In this document: positions 47,353 to 56,701 of the stretch, in pieces | Position numbering within the stretch: the stretch's first letter is position 1 | Layout of the letters: the number at the start of each line of letters is the position of its first letter | Origin: Burkholderiaceae bacterium 26 | GTDB taxonomy: Bacteria; Pseudomonadota; Gammaproteobacteria; Burkholderiales; Burkholderiaceae | Direction: 5' to 3' | NCBI GenBank assembly: GCA_000955795.1 | Contig: JYOB01000014.1 | Location: 97,415 to 161,414, forward strand | Length of the DNA stretch: 64,000 nt | Program-made: the position numbers and the translations under genes | The notes under the pieces: generated by a model | What the model was told of the DNA's origin: nothing | Seen by the model: the letters and a program-made list of their open reading frames with translations, nothing else | Database searches by the model: none

Positions 47353-48444
47353 GTGGAACGCGTTCCCAAGTCTGCGCCTGCGTTGGTTGCCACGAGCGCA
47401 CCGCCCGCTCCCGAAGCGCTGCCCGAACGGCTGCGCTATGTGGACGACACGCGCCCGGGCTACACCCGGCGCCGGCTGCGCGGCCGCTTCGTCTATTTCG
47501 ATACGCGCGGCGAGCGCATCCGCGATCCCGCCGTCATTGCACGCATCAACAAACTGGCGATTCCGCCGGCCTATACCGACGTATGGATCTGCCCGCACGC
47601 AGGCGGCCATCTGCAAGCGACAGGTCGCGACGCACGCGGGCGCAAACAGTATCGCTATCACGCCGACTGGCGCGCCTTTCGCGATGCCGACAAATACGGG
47701 CGGCTGCTGGTCTTCGGAGCAGCGCTGCCGCGCGTGCGTGATGCGATTACTGCCCACTTGGCGGCGCCGGGCCTATCGCGCGAGAAGATGCTGGCGACGG
47801 TGGTCTTTCTGCTGGACGTGACGCTCGTGCGTGTAGGCAACGTTGCGTATGCACGCGACAACCGCTCCTATGGGCTCACGACGCTGCGCAATCGCCACGT
47901 GGAGGTGCACGGCAACACGGTGCGCTTTCAGTTTCGCGGTAAGAGTGGCGTAGAGCACGACGTGTCGGTATCGGACCCGCGCCTGGCTCGCATCATTCGG
48001 CGCTGCGTCGATCTCCCGGGGCAGGAGCTGTTCCAGTACATAGACGAAGCGGGCGAGCGCCGCATGGTTGATTCCACAGATGTGAATACATACTTACAAG
48101 AGATTACCGGCGCGGATTTCACGGCAAAGGACTACCGCACCTGGGCCGGCAGCGTGCTCGCGCTGGATCTGCTGCGCGGGCACACGTCGGCGAACGTTAC
48201 CGAGGCGCGCCGGCAGGTGGTGGAAGCTGTTGCTGCCGTGGCCCAACGCCTGGGGAACACGCCGGCCGTCTGTCGCAAGTGCTATGTGCATCCGGCCGTG
48301 GTGGACGCGTTCCTCGCAGGCGAGCTGGAAGCACTGCCCCCGACCCGCGCACGCAAGGGCCTGCGACGCGAAGAAGTGGCTCTGCTTCGATTTCTTGAAC
48401 ACACCGCCGGCGCAAAGGGCACAGGCCAAAAAAAGCCCGCCTGA
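47353..48444 (+). CDS. type IB DNA topoisomerase (poxvirus-like)
   Basis: A 363-residue enzyme of the bacterial topoisomerase IB family. I use a GTG at 47353; the frame is open back to 47194 but the extra part is not family-like. The core shows ERLRYVDDTRPGYTRRR, NKLAIPPAYTDVWI and GRKQYRYH, then KMLATVVFLLDVTLVRVGN, KDYRTWAGS, and the catalytic tyrosine in CRKCYVHPAVV. It relaxes supercoils by single-strand cuts without ATP. The efflux terminator overlaps its 3' end. Confidence 0.88.
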   Translation: MERVPKSAPALVATSAPPAPEALPERLRYVDDTRPGYTRRRLRGRFVYFDTRGERIRDPAVIARINKLAIPPAYTDVWICPHAGGHLQATGRDARGRKQYRYHADWRAFRDADKYGRLLVFGAALPRVRDAITAHLAAPGLSREKMLATVVFLLDVTLVRVGNVAYARDNRSYGLTTLRNRHVEVHGNTVRFQFRGKSGVEHDVSVSDPRLARIIRRCVDLPGQELFQYIDEAGERRMVDSTDVNTYLQEITGADFTAKDYRTWAGSVLALDLLRGHTSANVTEARRQVVEAVAAVAQRLGNTPAVCRKCYVHPAVVDAFLAGELEALPPTRARKGLRREEVALLRFLEHTAGAKGTGQKKPA

Positions 48445-48458
48445 ACAAGGCGGGCTTT
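48432..48458 (-). terminator. terminator of the RND efflux operon
   Basis: A ten-base-pair stem AAAGCCCGCC / GGCGGGCTTT with a seven-base loop. On the minus strand it is followed by seven T. It lies 20 bases after the end of the outer-membrane channel gene and overlaps the last codons of the topoisomerase gene on the other strand. Confidence 0.8.
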
Positions 48459-48477
48459 CGAGCGAACTGACGCGAAC

Positions 48478-50022
48478 TTACTTCGATTGCTGCGGCGTCA
48501 TGTCCGGCGTGGCGGGCGCAACGCCCGGCGCAGCCGTCGGCTGAGCCTGCTGTGCAGCCACGGTGGTGCTGTGCTCCTGCAGACCGCCGCCCAGCGCCGT
48601 GTACAGATCGATGGCGTTGGTCAAGCGAGCCAGGCGCGTCTGCACCAGCGTCTGGTCGGCGCTGAACAGATCGCGCTGCGCGTCGAGCACATCGAGGAAG
48701 CTCGACACGCCGTTGCGATAGCGCTGGTCAGACAGCGTCAGGCGATCAGCCGTGGCATCGCGGAAGCGCTTCTGCGCTGCCACCTGCTCTTCCAGCGTGC
48801 CGCGCGCCACGAGGGCGTCGGACACCTCGCGGAACGCGGTCTGGATCGTCTTCTCGTAGTTGGCAACCGCGATCTTCTGGTTGGTCTTGGTCAAGTCCAG
48901 GTTGAAGATGTTGGTGCCCCAGTTGAAGATCGGCAGCGTCAGGTTCGGCACGAACGACCACAGCCCCGTTCCGCTCTTGAAGAGATCATGCAGCGCGCCG
49001 CTTGCCGTCCCCACGTTGGACGTCAGCCCGATGCTCGGAAAGAACGCCGCACGCGCCACGCCAATGTTGGCGTTGGCGGCAATCAGCTTCTGCTCGGCCT
49101 GACGAATATCGGGGCGCTGTTCCAGTAGCTCGGACGGCACACCCGGCGGAATGTCAGCGACGATCTTTTCCGACGACACCGTGGTCGGCGCAGGCAGGTC
49201 GGCCGGCAACGGGGCCCCGACCAGCAGCACCAGGGCGTTGGTCGCCTGCGCGTACTGACGCGTGAGCTGAGCCACCGACACGCGGGCCGATTCCACCAGC
49301 GTCTCTGTCTGGCGCAGGTCCAGCGCTGACGAAGCGCCCACGTCAAACCGCTGCTTGGCGAGCTTGTAGTAATCCTCGCGGCCCTTCAGGGTCTGCTGCG
49401 CCAGGTCTAGCTGCTCGGCATAGGCGCGCTCGTTCAGGTAGGCCTTGGCCACCTGCGAGATCAGGCTGATTTGCGCGGCGCGCCGCCCCTCGTCCGTCGC
49501 CAGATAGCTCGCACGCGCAGACGACGTCACGTCGCCCACGCTGAACAGGTTCACCTGGTAGTTGCTGATGCCCACGCCAAGCTGGTACTGCTTGGTGTAG
49601 ATGTCGCCGCCGGTTGTCGAGATCGACGGCGGCGTATGGCTGCGCGTGTACGTGGCAGACGCATTGACCGGCGGCAGCAGGTCGGCGATCTGCAGGCGGT
49701 ACTGCGCACGCGCCGCCTCGACGTTGAGCATGGCCACGCGCAGGTCGCGGTTGTTCTCAAGCGCCAGGCCGATCAGTTTCTGCAAGCGCGCATCGGGGAA
49801 GAACTCGCGCCAGCCCAGTTCGGTCGCGCGGGGCGCGTTCTCGCCGGGCTTGGCGGAGTCTGCCGGCACGGCATAGCCAGCCGGTACCTGCGGATAGGCG
49901 CTCGTTACCGGAGCATCCGGGCGCTCATACGTCGGCGCCAGCGAGCAGCCGGACAGCACGCCCGCAGCCAGCAGGAGCGCCGGTAGCAGCGCAGGGGTTC
50001 GAAAGGTCATCGTTTTCTGCAT
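48478..50022 (-). CDS. RND efflux outer-membrane channel (OprM/NodT family lipoprotein)
   Basis: A 514-residue protein with a signal peptide and lipobox (LLAAGVLSGCS), then the two repeated outer-membrane efflux domains (about 60-260 and 270-480) with long coiled helices. Typical segments include APTYERPDAPV, ANIGVARAAFFPSIGLTSNVG and ERAYAEQLDLAQQTL. TolC-like trimers form the exit duct of tripartite pumps. The C-terminus is a Gln/Pro/Ala tail. It is third in the pump operon, 2 bases after the transporter gene. Confidence 0.92.
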   Translation of the reverse strand: MQKTMTFRTPALLPALLLAAGVLSGCSLAPTYERPDAPVTSAYPQVPAGYAVPADSAKPGENAPRATELGWREFFPDARLQKLIGLALENNRDLRVAMLNVEAARAQYRLQIADLLPPVNASATYTRSHTPPSISTTGGDIYTKQYQLGVGISNYQVNLFSVGDVTSSARASYLATDEGRRAAQISLISQVAKAYLNERAYAEQLDLAQQTLKGREDYYKLAKQRFDVGASSALDLRQTETLVESARVSVAQLTRQYAQATNALVLLVGAPLPADLPAPTTVSSEKIVADIPPGVPSELLEQRPDIRQAEQKLIAANANIGVARAAFFPSIGLTSNVGTASGALHDLFKSGTGLWSFVPNLTLPIFNWGTNIFNLDLTKTNQKIAVANYEKTIQTAFREVSDALVARGTLEEQVAAQKRFRDATADRLTLSDQRYRNGVSSFLDVLDAQRDLFSADQTLVQTRLARLTNAIDLYTALGGGLQEHSTTVAAQQAQPTAAPGVAPATPDMTPQQSK

Positions 50023-50024
50023 GT

Positions 50025-53000
50025 TCAGATTTCCTCGTCCAGCGGACGGTGCGCAGCATCCAGGCGGCGTTGACGCTCGCTACCCTTGAAGATGCGGCGG
50101 ACCACCACGAAGAACACAGGCACCAGCACCACGGCCAGCACCGTCGCGGTGATCATCCCGCCCATCACGCCGGTACCGATGGCGCGTTGGCTGGCAGAGC
50201 TGGCACCGGTGGCAATCGCCAGCGGCAGCACGCCCAGGATGAAGGCGAACGATGTCATGATGATCGGGCGGAACCGCAGGTGCACGGCTTCCAGCGTCGC
50301 GTCGATCAGGCTCTTGCCTTGCGCCTGCAAGTCCTTCGCAAACTCGATGATCAGAATTGCGTTCTTGGCGGACAGACCCACCACCGCAATCAGGCCGACC
50401 TTGAAGTACACGTCATCGGGCATCGCGCGCAGGGTCACGCCCAGCAGTGCGCCGAGCACGCCCAGCGGCACCACCAGAATCACCGCCGCCGGGATCGACC
50501 AGCTTTCATACAGCGCCGCCAGCACCAGGAACACCGCCAGCAGCGACAGCGCATACAGCGCCGGCGCCTGCGAGCCCGAGGCCTTTTCCTGCAGCGACTG
50601 GCCCGTCCACTCGTAGCCGATACCAGCCGGCAGCTTGGCGGCCAGACGTTCCATCTCGGCCATGGCGTCGCCCGAGCTGGCACCCGGCGCGGCTGCCCCC
50701 GAAAGGCGAACAGCCGGATAGCCGTTGTAGCGCACGAGCTGCACCGGGCCGACGATCCAATGGCCCTTCGCGAACGTCGACATCGGCACCATGTTGCCCT
50801 GCGCGTTGCGCACGTACAGGTTCATGATGTCTTCGGGCTGCATGCGGTTGATCTTGTCCGCTTGCACGATCACACGCTGCTGACGACCGTAGTTCGGGAA
50901 GTCGTTGGCGTACGCCGAACCCAGCGCCGTCGACAGCACGGCGTTGATGTCGGTGAACGAAACACCCAGCGCATTGGCCTTCTCGCGGTCGATATCCACT
51001 TGGTACTGCGGCGAATCTTCCAGACCTTCCGGGCGCATGCCAGTAATGATCTTGCTTTTCGCCGCCATCCCCATCAGTTGATTGCGAGCTGCAATCAGGG
51101 CGTCATGCCCCAGGCCAGCACGATCTTGCAGACGGAAGGTAAAGCCAGTGGCGTTGCCCAGTTCCGGAATCGGCGGCGGGTTCAGCGGGAACACGATCGC
51201 ATCGCGAATACCACCGAACAGCGCACCAAAGGCACGGCCAGCCACGGCATCAGCGGTTTGATCCTTGCCCTTACGTTCGCTCCAGTCCTTGAACGGGGTG
51301 AATACGATACCGGCGTTCGGCCCGTTGCCCGAGAAGCTGAAACCCTGCACGGCCACGATGTTCTCGACCGCCTTTTCATGCTTGTAGTAGTTCTCGACCT
51401 GCTTGATCACTTCCAGCGTGCGGTTGGCCGATGCACCCGGCGGCAACTGAATGTTGGTCACGATGTAGCCCTGGTCTTCGGTCGGCAGGAACGAAGACGG
51501 CAGACGCAGGAACAGGAACACCACCGCAACGATCAGCGCAACGTAGATGACCATGTAGCGGAAGGTCTTCTTGAGCATGCGCTCCACGAAGCTTTGGTAG
51601 CGGTTCGTGGTGGTACTGAACATGCGGTTGAACCAGCCGAAGAAGCCCTTCTTCTCGTGGTGCGAACCCTTCTCGATCGGCTTGAGCAGCGTCGAGCACA
51701 GTGCCGGCGTGAGCGTCAGCGCCATGAGTGCCGAGAAGAAGATCGACGACACCATCGACAACGAGAACTGGCGATAGATCGCGCCCACCGAGCCCGAGAA
51801 GAACGCCATCGGGATGAACACGGCCATCAGCACCAGCGTAATACCGATGATGGCGCCCGTGATCTGGCCCATGGCCTTGCGAGTGGCTTCGCGCGGCGGC
51901 AGGCCTTCTTCGGCCATGATCCGCTCGACGTTCTCCACCACCACAATGGCATCGTCAACGAGGATACCGATGGCCAGCACCAGGCCGAACATCGTCAGCA
52001 CGTTGATCGAGAAACCCATCGCGTTCATGGTGGCGAACGCGCCCAAGAGCGAGATCGGCACCACGATCGACGGCACCAGCGTGTAGCGGATGTTCTGCAG
52101 GAACAGCAGCATCACCAGGAACACCAGCGCCATGGCTTCGAACAGCGTCTTGACCACTTCCTCGATCGAGATCTGGACGAACTTGGAGGTGTCGTACGGC
52201 ACCTTGTATTCCACGCCCGCCGGGAAGTACTTCGAGAGTTCCTCCAGCTTGGCCTTCACGGCCTTGGCCGTACCCAGCGCGTTACCCGTGGGCGAGAGCT
52301 GCACGCCAATGGCCGAGATCGGCTGGCCGTTGATCCGCGCAGACGTCGAGTAGGTCTGGCCACCCAATTCAAGGCGTGCAACGTCCTTCACGCGCACCAG
52401 CGAGCCATCGGGCTTGGACACCAGCACGATGTTGCCGAACTGCTCGGTGGTCGTGAGCTGGCCTTCCACCACGACCGTTGCCGCGAGCGGCTGATCGGAG
52501 ACAGACGGCAGATCGCCGATCGTACCGGCCGAGACCAGCGCGTTCTGTGCGCGGATGGCGTTGTAGACGTCCGTGGGCGTCAGCTTGTAGCCGACCAGCT
52601 TGGCCGGATCGATCCAGACGCGCATGGCGCGTTCCGTACCGAACAGGATGGCCTGGCCCACACCCGGCACGCGCTTGATTTCATTCAGCACGTTGCGCGA
52701 GATGTAGTCACCCAGTGCCACCGGGTCCATCTTGCCGTCGGTGGATGCCAGCGTGGCAAACAGCAGGAAGTTCGAGCGGGCCTTGTCGACCTGCACACCC
52801 TGCTGCGTCACAGCAGACGGCAACCGCGCTTCCACGCGCTTCAAGCGGTTCTGCACGTCCACCTGCGCCAGCGCCGGATCGGTACCGGCCTTGAACGTCA
52901 CGGTAATCTGCGCCTGGCCGTTACCGCCCTGGCTGACCGACTCCATATAGAGCAGGCCGTCCGCGCCGTTCATTTCCTGCTCGATGATGCTGGTGACGGA

Positions 53001-53177
53001 TTCGTCCAGCGTCTTCGCGTTTGCGCCCGGGTACGTGGCCGTAATGATGACGGACGGCGGCGCGATGGTCGGGTACTGCGAGATCGGCAGCTGGGTGATC
53101 GAGATCGCCCCAGCAAGGATGATGAACAGCGCGAGCACCCAGGCAAAGACCGGGCGATCGATAAAAAACTTTGCCAT
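50025..53177 (-). CDS. RND multidrug efflux transporter, AcrB/MexB (HAE1) family
   Basis: A 1050-residue inner-membrane transporter with the standard opening MAKFFIDRPVFAWVLALFI, twelve membrane helices in two halves, and two large periplasmic porter domains. The proton-relay DD pair is in LAIGILVDDAIVVVENVER. Other family markers include GISITLVLM-type and SALMALTLTPALC segments. It uses the proton gradient to export drugs and other hydrophobic compounds. Its length is that of AcrB (1049). It is the second gene of the operon, 15 bases after the adaptor gene. Confidence 0.95.
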   Translation of the reverse strand: MAKFFIDRPVFAWVLALFIILAGAISITQLPISQYPTIAPPSVIITATYPGANAKTLDESVTSIIEQEMNGADGLLYMESVSQGGNGQAQITVTFKAGTDPALAQVDVQNRLKRVEARLPSAVTQQGVQVDKARSNFLLFATLASTDGKMDPVALGDYISRNVLNEIKRVPGVGQAILFGTERAMRVWIDPAKLVGYKLTPTDVYNAIRAQNALVSAGTIGDLPSVSDQPLAATVVVEGQLTTTEQFGNIVLVSKPDGSLVRVKDVARLELGGQTYSTSARINGQPISAIGVQLSPTGNALGTAKAVKAKLEELSKYFPAGVEYKVPYDTSKFVQISIEEVVKTLFEAMALVFLVMLLFLQNIRYTLVPSIVVPISLLGAFATMNAMGFSINVLTMFGLVLAIGILVDDAIVVVENVERIMAEEGLPPREATRKAMGQITGAIIGITLVLMAVFIPMAFFSGSVGAIYRQFSLSMVSSIFFSALMALTLTPALCSTLLKPIEKGSHHEKKGFFGWFNRMFSTTTNRYQSFVERMLKKTFRYMVIYVALIVAVVFLFLRLPSSFLPTEDQGYIVTNIQLPPGASANRTLEVIKQVENYYKHEKAVENIVAVQGFSFSGNGPNAGIVFTPFKDWSERKGKDQTADAVAGRAFGALFGGIRDAIVFPLNPPPIPELGNATGFTFRLQDRAGLGHDALIAARNQLMGMAAKSKIITGMRPEGLEDSPQYQVDIDREKANALGVSFTDINAVLSTALGSAYANDFPNYGRQQRVIVQADKINRMQPEDIMNLYVRNAQGNMVPMSTFAKGHWIVGPVQLVRYNGYPAVRLSGAAAPGASSGDAMAEMERLAAKLPAGIGYEWTGQSLQEKASGSQAPALYALSLLAVFLVLAALYESWSIPAAVILVVPLGVLGALLGVTLRAMPDDVYFKVGLIAVVGLSAKNAILIIEFAKDLQAQGKSLIDATLEAVHLRFRPIIMTSFAFILGVLPLAIATGASSASQRAIGTGVMGGMITATVLAVVLVPVFFVVVRRIFKGSERQRRLDAAHRPLDEEI

Positions 53178-53192
53178 GCGATGGCTCCTTGT

Positions 53193-54464
53193 TTACTGCT
53201 TGGCTGCCGGTGCGCTGGCAGCGGGAGTGCTTGCAGCAGGGGCGCTGGCCGCCGGTGCGGGTGCGGCGCCGCCACCCTGGCCGCCCTGACCTTGCGGGCC
53301 CTTGCCCTGGCCTGCCGCCATCGGCTGCCACGGCACAGCCTTGACCGGCGCGCCCGGATGGACCTTCTGCAGACCGTCGACGATCACCTTGTCGCCTGCC
53401 TTCAGGCCGCTGGAAACGATCCATTCCGTACCGGTCGAGCGATCGGCCTGGACTTGGCGCACGGCTGCCATGCCCTTCTCATCGACCACCATGACCGAGG
53501 CGCCGTCCGGGCTGCGCGTCACCGCTTGTTGCGGCACCGTGATCGCCTGCTCGTCCACGGCCTGCTCCAGGCGGGCACGCACGTACATGCCCGGCAGCAG
53601 CGTGCGGTCGGCGTTCGGAACAATCGCGCGCAGCGTGATCGTGCCCGTGGCCGGGTCCACCGTCAGGTCGGAGAAATACAGCTTGCCCGGTTGGGCATAA
53701 GCGCGGCCGTCTTCCGTCACGAGCGTGACCTTGGCGGCGTCACCACCGGCCTTGGCCAGCTTGCCGTCCTTAAGCGCTTGCTGCAGACGCAGCACTTCGG
53801 TGCTCGACTGGGTGAAGGTCAGATAGATCGGGTCGATTTGTTGCACGGTCGTCAGCAGCGTCGCCTCGCCTTGGCCCACCAGCGCGCCTTCGGTGACCTG
53901 CGCCAAACCGGCACGGCCGGAGATGGGCGAAGTCACGCTGGCGTAGCCGACGTTCAGCTTTGCGGTTTCCACGGCGGCGCGGGCGGCGGCCACGTCAGCG
54001 GTGGCTTGCTTGGCGGCGGCGGTGGCGTCGTCGTAGTCCTGCTTGCTGATGGCGTTGGTGGCAACCAGCGGCTTATAGCGCTCCGCCTTCAGTTGCGCCT
54101 GCGTTTGCGTGGCTTCCGAACGCGCCAGCTGCGCCTTGGCGCTGTCGAGCGACGCCTTGTACTGCGCCGGATCGATCTGGAACAACTGCTGGCCGGCCTT
54201 CACGTCACTGCCTTCAGCGTAGGTGCGCTTGAGTACGATGCCCGCGACCCGTGCGCGCACCTGTGCCACACGCGTGGCCTCCAGGCGGCCCGGCAACTCG
54301 CTGGTCAGACCAACGGAGTGCGGCTGCACGGTCACAACACCGACTTCGGTCGGAGGCATGCCGGCGCCGCCCGGCCCTTGTGCCTGCTTGTTGCCGCAGG
54401 CTGCAAGTGCCACCACCATGAATGCGGCGGCAGCGAGTTGGTGATAACGGCGGGTGTTCGTCAT
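53193..54464 (-). CDS. RND efflux periplasmic adaptor (AcrA/MexA family)
   Basis: A 423-residue membrane-fusion protein. The N-terminus is a lipoprotein signal (MVVALAACGN, lipidated cysteine). Then come the lipoyl-like half (PGRLEATRVAQVRARVAGIV), the coiled-coil hairpin, its other half (VTSPISGRAGLAQVTEGALVG) and the beta-barrel domain (GMYVRARLEQAVDEQAITVPQQAV). The tail is Ala/Pro/Gly rich. It links the transporter to the outer-membrane channel. A start at 54476 would add four residues. It heads the leftward pump operon and faces the TetR gene across the operator region. Confidence 0.93.
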   Translation of the reverse strand: MTNTRRYHQLAAAAFMVVALAACGNKQAQGPGGAGMPPTEVGVVTVQPHSVGLTSELPGRLEATRVAQVRARVAGIVLKRTYAEGSDVKAGQQLFQIDPAQYKASLDSAKAQLARSEATQTQAQLKAERYKPLVATNAISKQDYDDATAAAKQATADVAAARAAVETAKLNVGYASVTSPISGRAGLAQVTEGALVGQGEATLLTTVQQIDPIYLTFTQSSTEVLRLQQALKDGKLAKAGGDAAKVTLVTEDGRAYAQPGKLYFSDLTVDPATGTITLRAIVPNADRTLLPGMYVRARLEQAVDEQAITVPQQAVTRSPDGASVMVVDEKGMAAVRQVQADRSTGTEWIVSSGLKAGDKVIVDGLQKVHPGAPVKAVPWQPMAAGQGKGPQGQGGQGGGAAPAPAASAPAASTPAASAPAAKQ

Positions 54465-55034
54465 AGATGACCCCATGTGGCGATAAGCGGAATGCCGGGT
54501 GCCGCCACGCCGCGCAAACGAGTGCGACGCCGGCAAACCGTCAGCGAAACCAAAAAAAACACAAAACGAAAACGTCCGATGCTAGCTGCATCTCGCGGCA
54601 TGCGATATGGCCTTTGCGACGAACTCGCAACAACTCGGACCAGAATGCTAAGACGCGGGAGCGATCGGCAGCCGATCTCCGACCTGGCCACCGACAGACG
54701 CAAAGTCGGCCCCAGACCACGTGCCCGGGATGGATGTGGCGCATACGGCCATGGGCAAGCGACGGAGTGCGCGCTATTATAGATACGTTCGCGTATGTAT
54801 GTAAGTCACGCCATTGAACAATAGGGACTCCGTTGACACCTTTCCGGAGTTCGTAGCAATGACGGCGATCAAACGAACATGCCGCAGATACCGCGCTGCG
54901 ACAAGCATTGTCAGCCAACGGACCCGCTGCCGCGTTGTGCGAAGCGCAATGGTGCGTTGCCGGAAATTGTGCGCCGCACAAAAGCCAATCGAAAGAACGC
55001 CGGCTGAGGTGACACGGCGTTCCTCTGGAAGATC
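54465..55034. promoter_or_regulatory. divergent promoter region between the efflux operon and tetR
   Basis: About 570 bases between the divergently transcribed adaptor and TetR genes. It holds an AcrR-like operator (54780-54803). No supported gene lies in it; the long gap suggests leader transcripts for one or both genes. Confidence 0.6.
54780..54803. promoter_or_regulatory. AcrR/TtgR-type operator
   Basis: A 24-base site, which on the minus strand reads TACATACAT-ACGCGA-ACGTATCTA. It closely follows the pattern of the Escherichia coli AcrR site as I recall it (TACATACAT...ATGTATGTA). It lies in the gap between the pump operon and the tetR gene, so the TetR product probably binds here. Confidence 0.65.
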
Positions 55035-55706
55035 ATGGTTAGACGAACGAAGGAAGAAGCACTGGAAACACGTAACCGCATCCTGGATGCGGCGGAAGAC
55101 GTGTTCTATGCGCGCGGCGTGGCACGCACATCGTTATCGGATATCGCGCAGGCCGCAGGCGTCACGCGCGGCGCCATCTACTGGCACTTCCGCAACAAGA
55201 CCGACGTATTTGCCGCCATGTGCGAGCGCGTGAAACTGCCCATGGAGACCATGTGCACCCCGCTCGGGGTGGAAGCCGATGATCCGCTCGGCGAATTGCG
55301 CACGGTGGGCAACTTCCTGCTGCGGCAACTCGTGGAAGATGCGCACTGGCGCAAGGTCTTCGAGATCATGTTCAACAAGTGCGAGTTCGTGGAAGACACG
55401 AGCCCTATCCTCAAGCGCCAACAAGAATCGTTTGAAGAAGGCATGACCCACCTGACGAGCATCATCGAGCAGGCGACGCGACGCGGGCAGTTGCCGGCCG
55501 ACCTCGACATCCCGCTGGCCGTGGCGCATTTCCATGCCACCTTCAACGGCATCATGGGCGATTACCTTTTCTACCCGGACGCCTCCAGCCTCGCCACCAA
55601 GCGCGAGCGCCTGCTGGATGCGTGCATTGACACCCTCAAATACGCGCCGTCGCTGCGGCTGGAGCCGGCGCCGCCCACTGCGGCCCACGCCGGGGCCTCG
55701 GCATGA
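55035..55706 (+). CDS. TetR-family repressor of the RND pump (AcrR/TtgR-like)
   Basis: A 223-residue TetR-family regulator. The N-terminal DNA-binding domain (residues 5-60) has TRNRILDAAEDVFYARGV and TSLSDIAQAAGVTRGAIYWHFRNK, the standard TetR helix-turn-helix. The C-terminal helical domain (MET rich, with EIMFNKCEFVEDTSPI) resembles AcrR/TtgR/MtrR ligand domains. It probably represses the divergent pump operon and is released by a drug ligand. The stop overlaps the patatin-like gene by 4 bases. Confidence 0.9.
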   Translation: MVRRTKEEALETRNRILDAAEDVFYARGVARTSLSDIAQAAGVTRGAIYWHFRNKTDVFAAMCERVKLPMETMCTPLGVEADDPLGELRTVGNFLLRQLVEDAHWRKVFEIMFNKCEFVEDTSPILKRQQESFEEGMTHLTSIIEQATRRGQLPADLDIPLAVAHFHATFNGIMGDYLFYPDASSLATKRERLLDACIDTLKYAPSLRLEPAPPTAAHAGASA

Positions 55707-56596
55707 ACATGCCCGAGTTCGACCAGATGGTCTTCGCCGGCGGCGGCAACCGATGCTGGTGGCAGGCTGGATGGTGGGACGTCGTGCAGCCTGAACTGGG
55801 CTTGGCGCCACGCGTGATTGCCGGCATCTCGGCAGGCGCATCGACGGCGTGCATGCTGCATGCATGGAATTCAGCCGAGCTGATGGATTACTACGGCGAA
55901 GCCCTGCGCCAGAACACCCGCAACGCCCATTGGGGCAACCTGCTGCGCGGCGAGCGCGTATTTCCGCACTACGGCATGTACCGCACGGCGCTGCTGACGG
56001 TGTTCGGCGAGGGCCGCTTCGGGCGGTTGGCGCAGGCGCCCGAGATCCGCATCGGCGTGGCGCATATCCCGCGCTGGCTGGGCGCACGGTCGGCGGTGGC
56101 GGCAGGGCTGATTGCCTACAACATCGAAAAGCACGTCCGCAAGACGCTGCACCCGACGCTGGGCAAACGCCTGGGCTTCACGCCGGAAATCGTGCGTGCG
56201 CAGGATTGCGCCACACCTGAGGAACTTGCAGATCTTCTGCTGCAATCGGCCTCCACCCCGCCGTTCACGCCGGTGCTGCGGCGCGCGGGGCGGCCGGTGC
56301 TCGATGGCGGCATGGTCGACAACGTGCCCGTGCACGCGCTGGACGCCACGCCCGGCGACGCGCTGGTGCTGGTCACGCGCCTGTACCCGCGGCCGACGTA
56401 TTTCCGCATGGATGTGCCCGTGGCCGACGGCGTGCAGCGCCGCTTTTACGTGCAGCCCTCGCGCAAGGTTCCCATTTCAAGCTGGGATTACACCCGCCCG
56501 GGCGCCATGCGCGACGCCTATGCGCTCGGCCGTCATGACGGCGAAACCTTCCTGCGCGAACTTCCAGGCGGGTTTGCCACGGCGGTGGCTGCGTAG
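55703..56596 (+). CDS. patatin-like phospholipase
   Basis: A 297-residue protein with the patatin oxyanion motif VFAGGGNRCWW near the N-terminus, the nucleophile elbow GISAGAS (GxSxG) near residue 45 and the catalytic aspartate in VLDGGMVDNVPVHAL near 200. Patatin enzymes release fatty acids from phospholipids with a Ser-Asp dyad. There is no signal peptide, so it is probably cytoplasmic. It is translationally coupled to the tetR gene by a 4-base overlap; whether that means shared control with the pump is open. Confidence 0.9.
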   Translation: MNMPEFDQMVFAGGGNRCWWQAGWWDVVQPELGLAPRVIAGISAGASTACMLHAWNSAELMDYYGEALRQNTRNAHWGNLLRGERVFPHYGMYRTALLTVFGEGRFGRLAQAPEIRIGVAHIPRWLGARSAVAAGLIAYNIEKHVRKTLHPTLGKRLGFTPEIVRAQDCATPEELADLLLQSASTPPFTPVLRRAGRPVLDGGMVDNVPVHALDATPGDALVLVTRLYPRPTYFRMDVPVADGVQRRFYVQPSRKVPISSWDYTRPGAMRDAYALGRHDGETFLRELPGGFATAVAA

Positions 56597-56701
56597 CCAC
56601 CTCCTCTAAAACAGGCGGCGGGCGCGCCGCTTGCTGCACATGGCGCGCCCGCCGGCGTGCCACCGAGGTCGTCCGGCCGATGCTTCTTCGACGGACACCT
56701 C

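Noticed and set aside
50049..54470. A 1473-codon open frame on the plus strand opposite the RND pump genes
   Set aside because: It is antisense to well-supported AcrB- and AcrA-type genes. High G+C and codon structure of the real genes keep the opposite frame open. The product is a His/Arg/Gln-rich string without motifs.
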